Below, piece by piece: positions 16,802 to 24,600 of a stretch of DNA of 26,860 bases; position 1 is the stretch's first letter, and each line of letters starts with the position of its first letter. The translations under genes were made by a program, and so were the position numbers. The notes under the pieces are model-generated. The model had not been told where the DNA came from, searched no databases, and worked only from the letters and a program-made list of their open reading frames with translations. The stretch comes from JBCCQH01 sp039024435 (GTDB taxonomy: Bacteria; Bacteroidota; Bacteroidia; J057; JADKCL01): assembly GCA_039024435.1 (NCBI GenBank), contig JBCCQH010000112.1, forward strand, positions 1-26,860, read 5' to 3'.

Positions 16802-16841
16802 TTCCCTAAATTTAACGGGCCATCTTCAAACTAACTCTAAA

Positions 16842-17903
16842 ATGCGCAAATTCAATCATTTAGAGGATGGCACCGCTATCTTCAAACTTACCCTCCTTCT
16901 GATTTTTAGCAGCTTGATCCCCGGTTGGGGAATAGGTCAGGTCATGTACGACAAGCTGCCCGCACCGCAGATATGCACGCAACCCGTTGTCTGCAACCTG
17001 CTGCTCGCCGACCACATCGACCCGGAAGAGGCCATCAAAACCGCCGACCGCGACCTCAAGCGCGCAGGTGTAGAAGCTGAATTCCACGTGATGGGAGAAA
17101 ATTCCCGCGTGGACCCGCTCTGGCAATACCTCCTGGAAAAGCGGGGTACGGTCATGATCACCTTGGTGTGGGACAAGCGACTGAATGACGAACGTGACCG
17201 CAAAGGCCGCTACGTCCATCCATCGTTTCTCCTGGAAGCCGCCACGCCCCCCCAGACCGACGTACAACAGCGCGGGCAGCGCAAATTCATCCTCAGTGGA
17301 CAATCCTACGAGGAATTGATGGAAGAATTCGTCAGCACGGTCAAGCGGTACGGCAAAAAGATCTGCCCGCCGGTCATCGGCAATGCGGCCCCCAAAATGG
17401 TCAAACTGCCGGAGCGGGTCGCCGACGAACCGAGCGTTCCCGAATCGGAGTTCACCACCAAGCCCAAAAAAGGCTGGCCCTCTGATCTGAAAAGTGCTAC
17501 CCTGCTTTTCTGTAAATATCCCTTCCCCAAAGATCCCCGGTACGACGACCAGAACAAGCTGGGCGAAAAGCTCGAGCAGTGGTCGGAAAATAGCCACAAT
17601 AAAAAAATTGAAAACCAAGCCAAGGCCATGGCGCGCTACACCGGCAAGTACGAAATCATCGTGCCGGAGGACATCGAAAAGTACCGCGACCAACCGGGCT
17701 ATTACTTGATCCAGGAAAATCGCCGCTACGAGGAGGACAGCAAATGGGACGACAACCGGGGAAAATGGCGGGACGTGACCTACACCTATTACCGCTACGA
17801 CCTCAAGGATCTGACCACCGGCACCATTTACCGAGGCGAGTACCGGGATGCAAAAAATTACCTGAGCCTGCTTAAAAAGATGCTGAAAACCTGGCAGGAG
17901 TGA
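16842..17903 (+). CDS. Secreted protein of unknown function
   Basis: The 353-residue product has a hydrophobic N-terminal stretch (about 14-33, KLTLLLIFSSLIPGWGIGQV) that fits a signal peptide, although 13 residues precede it and the exact cut is unclear. The mature protein is basic and aromatic, with no further membrane helix. Near the start it has an ADHIDPEEAIKTADRDLKRA helix; later a region reads KSATLLFCKYPFPKDPRY, and the C-terminal third is rich in Tyr and charged residues (YYLIQENRRYEED, then YTYYRYDLKDLTTG). I do not recognise a family. It is divergent from the lipoprotein operon and has a weak -7-like box (TAAATTTA, one mismatch) at 16807-16814. The gene converges on the metallophosphatase. 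Confidence 0.78.
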   Translation: MRKFNHLEDGTAIFKLTLLLIFSSLIPGWGIGQVMYDKLPAPQICTQPVVCNLLLADHIDPEEAIKTADRDLKRAGVEAEFHVMGENSRVDPLWQYLLEKRGTVMITLVWDKRLNDERDRKGRYVHPSFLLEAATPPQTDVQQRGQRKFILSGQSYEELMEEFVSTVKRYGKKICPPVIGNAAPKMVKLPERVADEPSVPESEFTTKPKKGWPSDLKSATLLFCKYPFPKDPRYDDQNKLGEKLEQWSENSHNKKIENQAKAMARYTGKYEIIVPEDIEKYRDQPGYYLIQENRRYEEDSKWDDNRGKWRDVTYTYYRYDLKDLTTGTIYRGEYRDAKNYLSLLKKMLKTWQE

Positions 17904-17993
17904 CCGGAACCATCATTTGCTGGTAGATAGCCGGTGACCGGTGAGCCCCGCCCGGCGGTCGCCGCGGTCCGGCGCAGCCCTACGCGGCAGGCT

Positions 17994-18872
17994 CTACCCC
18001 TCGACCCGGATGACCTCGCTTTCTTCCTCAAACTCGCGGGTCATCATCTCGAAGAGGCGGCTTCCGCTCATAACGATTTCGCCCATTTCCTCGACTTCGG
18101 CGGGGATTTGGCGCTCGGGCATGTCTTCAAAATAGCGGAACAAGCTCCAGGCACCCGCGTGGTATTCCAGCGCAGTCAGGTTCACGATCCAATCTCCCGA
18201 ATTCAGGTAGTGGACCGAGCCACTTTCCAAGGCAATTTCCCGCATTTCGGGCTTGTGGATGTGGCCCACGACCACGTAATCGTAGCCGTGCTCCTGGGCG
18301 CGGCGGGCGGCGGTTTCCTCAAACTTGCTCGCCGAGTTGACCATTTTCTTGACCCAGTCTTTGAGTTTTTTCGAAAGGAAAATCTGCCGGCGGCCTTTGC
18401 GGCGCAGCATATAATTGAACATCAGGTCAAATCCGGTCATCATGTCGTAGCAAAATGCCCCGACCCGGGCCATCACTTTGGACCCTTTCATGGTCACGTC
18501 AAATACGTCACCGTGAAAGATCCAAGCTTTCTCCCCGCCTTCGAGTTCCAGCACAAGCTGGTTTTCGATGGAAAGGGTCCCCATCCGGAAGCCCACAAAG
18601 TTGCGCAGCATTTCATCGTGGTTGCCGGGCAAAAAGTGGACCCGCACCCCGCGCTCAATCATGGAGATGATGTATTTGATCACCTTCATGTGCGATTTAG
18701 GCCACAGCAACTTGTTGAATTGCCACATGTCCACCAGGTCGCCGTTGATCACGAGGCGACCGGGTTCGATGCTTTTGAGGTAGTGCAAGAGTTCCGTCGC
18801 TTGGGCCCCAAACAGGCCGAGGTGGGCGTCGGATATGATCACAAGGTCTACTTTGCGTTTAGTAGAATTCAC
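17994..18872 (-). CDS. Metallophosphatase, UDP-2,3-diacylglucosamine hydrolase-like
   Basis: The 292-residue protein has all motifs of a calcineurin-like metallophosphatase: DAH (15-17), GDLVD (44-48), GNHDE (83-87), HGDVFD (120-125) and GHIHKP (203-208). The layout matches LpxH-like enzymes that cleave UDP-2,3-diacylglucosamine to lipid X in lipid A synthesis at the inner face of the membrane; in Bacteroidota such proteins often carry that name without direct proof. The start is a GTG at 18872 (GTG AAT TCT). No in-frame ATG precedes the DAH motif within a reasonable distance, and translation from here gives MNSTKRKVDLVIISDAH. The gene converges on the unknown secreted protein, with a 90-base GC-rich gap and no clear terminator. 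It is likely monocistronic. Confidence 0.88.
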   Translation of the reverse strand: MNSTKRKVDLVIISDAHLGLFGAQATELLHYLKSIEPGRLVINGDLVDMWQFNKLLWPKSHMKVIKYIISMIERGVRVHFLPGNHDEMLRNFVGFRMGTLSIENQLVLELEGGEKAWIFHGDVFDVTMKGSKVMARVGAFCYDMMTGFDLMFNYMLRRKGRRQIFLSKKLKDWVKKMVNSASKFEETAARRAQEHGYDYVVVGHIHKPEMREIALESGSVHYLNSGDWIVNLTALEYHAGAWSLFRYFEDMPERQIPAEVEEMGEIVMSGSRLFEMMTREFEEESEVIRVEG

Positions 18873-19037
18873 AGCGAAGTTTAATGAATAGGTAGTTCGA
18901 TGGTTTCGTTGCCATCCATGTTTATATACTAATAATTTCTCAGCTTGTTTGCCCGATCACCGACAGAAATTGTAAGGATTTAACGCAAACTTCATCTGTT
19001 TGCAGGGTGATCCCGTCAAAATCTGAGGAATTGACAC

Positions 19038-19075
19038 CAAAAAATCCGATCTCCGGTAGGTCCGAAGATCGGATT
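19038..19075 (-). terminator. Intrinsic terminator of the DUF4870 gene
   Basis: The arms AATCCGATCT (19043-19052) and AGATCGGATT (19066-19075) are a perfect 10-base inverted repeat with a 13-base loop. On the minus strand the stem is followed by a run of Ts (bases 19039-19044 are all A on the plus strand). The gene stop is 20 bases upstream. The remaining 18873-19037 stretch holds nothing I recognise. Confidence 0.82.
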
Positions 19076-19094
19076 GCCGGGGGAAGAATCAGGA

Positions 19095-19502
19095 TTAGCG
19101 GATGATGCGAATGGTAAGCGGGTACTCGTAGCGGACCCCTTCATTTGCTTTGATCGCGGCCATGATGGAAAGCACAATGTAAGTTACCGCCAGCGCGACC
19201 AGCATGATCCAGCCGATGAAAATGATCACCAAAATCGCACACACAATGCCATAAATGAGCACCGAAAGCTGAAAATTCAGCGATTCCTTGGCGTGGTAGG
19301 CCACGTACTCCGATTTTTCGCGCTGGGTCAGCCAAATAATGAGGGGAGTGAGAATGCCCCCAAACGGGATAATGAATCCCGCGATAAAACCCAGATGGGC
19401 AAAAGTCGCCCAGGTTTTTTCGTCGCTCGTAACCGGCCGATTTGAACTCTGTGAATCGAAGCCATCGGTCAGCGCATCAAAAGGATTTGATTCGTTGCTC
19501 AT
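19095..19502 (-). CDS. DUF4870 membrane protein
   Basis: The 135-residue product belongs to the DUF4870 family of small membrane proteins. It has a polar N-terminus (about 1-28), then TWATFAHLGFIAGFIIPFGGILTPLIIWLTQREKSEYVAYHAKESLNFQ, the diagnostic region, spread over about 30-78. Two further hydrophobic segments follow (about 80-98 and 100-118). The gene has its own promoter at 19591-19622 and a terminator at 19038-19075, so it is a single-gene unit. The function of the family is not established. Confidence 0.9.
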   Translation of the reverse strand: MSNESNPFDALTDGFDSQSSNRPVTSDEKTWATFAHLGFIAGFIIPFGGILTPLIIWLTQREKSEYVAYHAKESLNFQLSVLIYGIVCAILVIIFIGWIMLVALAVTYIVLSIMAAIKANEGVRYEYPLTIRIIR

Positions 19503-20340
19503 GTTTTAAAGTTTTTTCCAGTTTGTAATACTGCGGGTAGATTTTGGCGAATACACACAGTGGCCAATATTCATCCTGCACTTTCAAATGCAAATTTATC
19601 AGTTTCAAACAAAAAACGACAACTTCACCGGAAATTTCTCCGTGGATGCCCGAAATAAAGTTCCACAAAAGCACCGCAACCATGTAAGATTTTTCTGCCA
19701 ATCGCCCAATTTATCACAAGGGCCTCAATCAAATACAAATTTTATCTCCCCAATCATTATTTATGAAAAATATTACACAAGCAAGCCAACCCAATTGGCA
19801 AATATCCGAACAATGGGCTCCCTAATCGGGCGGTGTTGTAATCTTCTCCCGGATTGAGTTGCGCTCCCCAGGGCAGGTACCGATATTTAGCTTTGACTAT
19901 CCGGTGAGCAACGCAAATCACCGGATCCAACCTAAGCACAATACATCCAGAGAACTTCAACCCAATTTTTATACGTCTTTCGCCGCCTGAGCGGCAACAC
20001 TGATACATAGATAAATGCTTCCCGCAGAGGCATCCTCCAGGATCCACTGCTCTGAAAAAACTTTGTAAATGGCCGGAGCAACCGACGCGTTGTTCCGCCA
20101 CGTTAAATGCTTCACGATTCACACTTGACCAGAATGGTCGACGCCACGTTGCGGATTTGACACTGCCGCGGGGCCAAACTGTTCTACGTCCTTGCTCCAA
20201 TTTTTTGTGGCCGGTACCGCTGAGTACCTGCCTTACCAACTATCTGGAACATCGGCCCGGTGCCGATTCCGGTCGGGAGGGGTATGTCCCGGACTGCCCG
20301 GACCCAATCCCGTTTGTACAACCCAATTCAATGCTTCATT
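19503..20340. other. 838-base stretch without a convincing gene
   Basis: The first part (about 19503-19850) is clearly AT-rich compared with the rest of the window. The second part has normal composition. Open frames exist, the longest being 160 codons on the minus strand (19757-20239), but their translations lack domain-like patterns, have odd Cys/Trp/Arg content and show no promoter or ribosome-site support. The only feature I can support is the DUF4870 promoter at 19591-19622. No tRNA, inverted-repeat ends or attachment site was recognised. The stretch may include the regulatory region of the nitrilase-like gene. Confidence 0.5.
19591..19622 (-). promoter_or_regulatory. Promoter of the DUF4870 gene
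   Basis: On the minus strand, TTG (19620-19622), 21 bases, then TAAATTTG (19591-19598) match the Bacteroidota consensus. The leader to the ATG at 19502 would be about 85 bases. Confidence 0.65.
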
Positions 20341-21555
20341 ATGCCTTACACCCATTTTCGGTACATCGCTTACCAACTGCCCACCATCGGTGGATCCCCC
20401 AATCCACGACGCCCCGGAGATCCCCCCGCCGATGTCCCTTATCAATTTCGGGCCACTCCCCCCGGGAACCTTCCGGTCACCCAGGCCGCCCTTATGGCCT
20501 TTCTGAGCCGCTTTCCGGAACTGGACAATGATTCCCAGATCCGAGTCGGTCGCTTCGTCAAGGTACTGGAACGCGCCGCGGTCCGGCTGGAACACATCGG
20601 CGGGGACAATGACCAAACTTTAAAAATATTTACCGCCCCGGAATTCTATTTTCGTCCTCCCAATGCCGAATTTGCCTATACCTACGCCCAGTACCGCGGC
20701 ATCAAGGCGGCGCTGCGCACCTACGTAGACGAGCACCGCGACCAGTTCCGCCACTGGCTCATCTTTTGCGGTACCATCATGTGGCAAGGCGTCTTTGCCC
20801 CCGGTTGGTGGGACGCCATAACCGGCGCGGCAAAACGCCGAGGCAATCCGCATACCGAAGGATTTTTCAACTCCTGCGTGTACATCTACGGTGGCGATCC
20901 CCGGCCGCGACAGGGCTCCCGGGTCGTCGAAAAAGCAAACGCTTCGAACATTGATGGATTGCCCGGCATCACGGATGGGGCCGCTCCTCCGCCCGGAGTC
21001 GATCGCAATGCCGCCGGTCGACTGTACCACCAGCGTTACCAATCCCCCGCCAAACAACAGAAACACATCTTCAACATTGGAGGGGTCAATATCGGATTGG
21101 ACATTTGCCTCGAACACGGCGCCGGATTGCGGGTGGTCCGCAACGCCTTTCTCAACACGTTTTTCCCGCGATATGTGCAACTCCACGTCATCGTCGCCGG
21201 AGGCATGACCATTCGGGAAACCTCCGTCTCAGCGATCCAAGGGGGATTTGTCCTCCGCAACGACGGAATCAATGTCCGGGGACTTCCGGTCGACAATACC
21301 CGCGTGGAATGTCTCTCGGTCAGCCGCTACACCGATCCTCCGGGGACGCCGGCCGAGCCGCGCTTCCCCCAGGAACTGGATTCAACCGCTCACTTTGCCG
21401 CCGCGCCCATCCCGATTCAGGATGAAGTTCGGTTTACTCCAGGGGCGCTTCATTGGGTACCGGCCCCTCCCGGCACCAATCCCGAATGGGACGCCCATTT
21501 TCAGGGACTCAAATTCATGCGCGCCGAGGCCATTCCCGATCCCCCAACGATTTAG
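20341..21555 (+). CDS. Divergent nitrilase-superfamily (carbon-nitrogen hydrolase-fold) protein
   Basis: The 404-residue protein has no signal peptide or membrane segment. Its order of motifs suggests the nitrilase superfamily, which uses a Glu-Lys-Cys triad on C-N bonds. TLKIFTAPEFYF (93-104) offers Glu101, VVEKANAS (195-202) offers Lys198, and VNIGLDICLEHGAG (249-262) offers Cys256 at the strand-elbow position. Further fitting strands are WLIFCGTIMW (139-148) and VQLHVIVAGGMT (279-290). It is longer than typical nitrilases (about 270-330 residues), with an extended N-terminus, a long segment between Lys and Cys, and a Pro-rich C-terminal tail. The start at 20341 is chosen because it begins MPYTHFRYIAYQLP, a strand as in the family. 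It precedes the giant gene by 53 bases. The substrate is unknown. Confidence 0.65.
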   Translation: MPYTHFRYIAYQLPTIGGSPNPRRPGDPPADVPYQFRATPPGNLPVTQAALMAFLSRFPELDNDSQIRVGRFVKVLERAAVRLEHIGGDNDQTLKIFTAPEFYFRPPNAEFAYTYAQYRGIKAALRTYVDEHRDQFRHWLIFCGTIMWQGVFAPGWWDAITGAAKRRGNPHTEGFFNSCVYIYGGDPRPRQGSRVVEKANASNIDGLPGITDGAAPPPGVDRNAAGRLYHQRYQSPAKQQKHIFNIGGVNIGLDICLEHGAGLRVVRNAFLNTFFPRYVQLHVIVAGGMTIRETSVSAIQGGFVLRNDGINVRGLPVDNTRVECLSVSRYTDPPGTPAEPRFPQELDSTAHFAAAPIPIQDEVRFTPGALHWVPAPPGTNPEWDAHFQGLKFMRAEAIPDPPTI

Positions 21556-21608
21556 TGCGCAAACCAGTCCAGTCCTTCCTTTTTTCATTCACTCAGCCTA
21601 TCCCAATC

Positions 21609-24600
21609 ATGAAATATTCCGATCTCCTCACTGTCTTGGGAGTCGTCGAAAATGCCATTCCCGGCGATCCCATCACCATCAACGCGGCCACCTTTGGGGA
21701 CGACATCGGCCGGTTGTTGCGCTACGGCAACGGCAACCAGCCCCTGATCCTCAAGACCCCTCAACTCAAATCGGTCAAGGCCGACCGCTACGTCGACCTC
21801 AGGGCAACCGCCAACTTTCTCGGCGTGCCCGATCTGCCCTGCCACGTGCGGTTCTTTTTCCGAAAATCCCGCCTGCAAATGCGGGTCCGATTCACGCTGC
21901 TTGGCGACAACCCCGGCGCAAACGAGTGGAAATTCTCCAAAAGCTTCCCCGACCTGCCCCAAGTCGTCGATGCCGCCCAACCTATCGCTTTTGACCGCGC
22001 CACCGGGGCCACCGAGCAGACATTTATTTACCCGCTCGACCAGTACTATTTCTACCACAGCCGGCTCGTGCTCACCTCTTGGACGATCAAAGACAGCGAA
22101 TTTGATGTCCGCCTCCACTGGGGCATCAATTTTCTGAGCTACCCCAAGCCCGAAGGCGCCTTGGGCGTCCTCACCAATGTCTTTCAGTACACCCCGCGGC
22201 TGTCCGTCCACGGCACCATTCGCCTGCCCCAATCGGAAGAAACCCCCCAATCGCAGTTTGCCGCCTACTACGGCCGCAAAGCCCTACAGCAGTATCCTTG
22301 GGAAGTTCAGGACCAGTTCGAGCGGGGATTGCCCGGCATCTTGCTGCGGATCGGGCTGAACCTCAGCTATCCCTTGGTGGAAGGAAAAATCCAGTTTTCC
22401 GCCGACGAACTGCTCATCTACACCCCGCTCAACACCGCCTGGATCGAGCGGTGCACCAATCCCCGCTTTGAGCCCACCCAAGCCTACACCGGAGCCATTG
22501 CCCTGCCCGAAGCCGATTTGTCCCTCGACATGGTCAGTGAATTTGAGTACGGCATCGATGCACTCGCCGTGCGGGGCCAGTTTGAAGGCTTCTCCCTGAA
22601 TAATTTTGCCCAACTTGCCGGCCTCACCGGGAGCGAGGCTGATCCGATCGCCAGCCTACCAGACATCATCCGCGACGTCGGCGACGAACTCGGCTCCTTG
22701 GAGTTGATGAGCTTCCACCTGGGAATCGCTTACCCTGATCCGAGCGCGATCACCCTCGAAAGTGCGGTCTTCCAAGTGGGCATGCCGGAATTGAAACTGG
22801 AAATCTTTGAAGGGCTGTTCGAGCTCAACGGCCTCTCGGCGATGTTTGACTTCAGTTATCCTTTTGTGGTGCCGGGACCGGAGCCGAGCCCTTTTGCACG
22901 GCAGATGGAAATCGTGGTGCAGGCCGGCATGGAGGTCGCGCAGGTTCCCTTTGCCGTTTCTGCGGCGTATTCGCAGGGATTTGCCTTTTACGCCTCGCTG
23001 TCCCAGCGCCAATCGTTGCCGCTCACAGATATTTTGCGCACCTACGCCCCCGGAGTACCGGCTCCCGCTGAAGTGGGACTCGACCTACTGCGCTTCAGCA
23101 TTGCCCCCGGAGAGGCCTACAGCATGGCCCTGGCCCTGGCAAATGGCCCCCACCCAATGCGCATCCCCGTGGGACCGACCGACCTGGTCGTCTCGGACAT
23201 CACGATGGGGCTGCACCGCCCCCAGAACGGCAGCACCACCGGGACCCTCAGCGGCACCACCCAGATCGGTGACCTGGTCACACTGCACATCGCCTACGAC
23301 CTCCCGGGCGACATCATCATCCGGTCGCTGATCCGGGAAGTCAGCCTGATGGACCTGCTCGGCGAGTTGACCAATCAATTGATTCCCGCTCCGCCCGGAT
23401 TTGACCTCACGCTGCAAAACTGCTCGCTACTCATGGAGAAGCGCGGCGTCAACTACAATTTTCAGTTGGTCACCGAGGTGGAAGATTTCGGGAGCTTTGC
23501 CCTGGAAGTCCGCAAAGTCGGTAGCAAATGGGGGGCCGCTACCGGATTGAATCTGACCCAGGGGACGCCCTCCGCCCTGCCCGGCTTGGGGGTGTTCCGC
23601 GCGCTCGAAGACGCAGTGGCGCTGCAGCGATTCATGTTTGTGCTTTCTTCTTTCGAAGCCCCCAATTTCCAGTTTCCCGACCTCGCCCAGTTCAACAATC
23701 CCCATCTGAGTTCCACTTCGGTACCGCTGCCGGCCTCGGCCGGAGGACTGGTCGCCGGCTTGAATGTCTATGCCTCCTGGCAACTCGACACAGACCAGAA
23801 GGAGATGCAACTTTTGCGCGATATTCTGGGGCTGGCCCCGGAACTCGACGTGACCCTGCAATTGGGCAAAAATCCCGCCCGTGATGCCTCGCTGTTCCTC
23901 AACTTTGATACGCAACTCGCCGGGCAACCGCTTTCTGCCCAGTTCGGGCTGGTGCTGAACGAGGGCAAGCCCGAACTTTTTCTCGCCGGCTACCTCTTCA
24001 GCAAGTTGCAAGGCCAGCGCTGCCGCTTCGATGTGGGCATGAGCCTGGTCACCGGCGGCATTTATTTTGCCGGAAGCATGCAGGGTGCGGTCGACTTTGG
24101 CCCGTTTACCCTGAGCAATCTGGCGCTGGCCCTGGGCTTCAATTGGGCGGGCATCCCGAGTTTCGGATTTGCCGGGAGCCTGAACCTACCCGATTTTCAA
24201 ACTTCGGTGGCCCTGATGCTCGACAGCACTGATCCTACAAAAAGCCTCCTGGCCGGGGCGATCAGCGATATTTCCCTGGCCGACATCACCACGCTGATTG
24301 CCGGAGCGGCTGTTCCCGAAGACATCGCGGAAGTCCTGGAAAGCATCGCGGTGAGCGGCACCCGTCCCTTTGCGCTGCCCGCTGCCCTGCATCCGGCCTT
24401 CGATGAGCGGGACCTGCCGGCCGTGGCCGCCGCCTTCCTGCAGTACGGCAAGGCCCCCATCCCCGAAACCGACAGCCACGTCCTGCTCGTCACGAACCGC
24501 CGGGGCGAATCGTGGTCCCTCACCGACCAGGTCAACAACCTCCGCCACTACCAGATCGAACGCGTAGGTGAAGAGTTGATCGTCACCCAAAATGCCCAAT

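Noticed and set aside
17904..17993. GC-rich small inverted repeats between two converging genes as a terminator
   Set aside because: Stems are only about five bases, and no T run follows on either strand.
17934..18884. 316-codon plus-strand open frame opposite the metallophosphatase
   Set aside because: The minus strand encodes all five metallophosphatase motifs in order; the plus translation is His/Pro-rich without family features.
19888..19895. TAGCTTTG as a promoter box for the nitrilase-like gene
   Set aside because: It matches TAnnTTTG, but no TTG lies 17-23 bases upstream and it is 445 bases from the start codon; chance is likely.
19757..20239. 160-codon minus-strand open frame in the gene-poor stretch
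   Set aside because: The translation is irregular in composition, has no recognisable motif, and no promoter box or terminator belongs to it. A decayed gene remains possible but cannot be shown.
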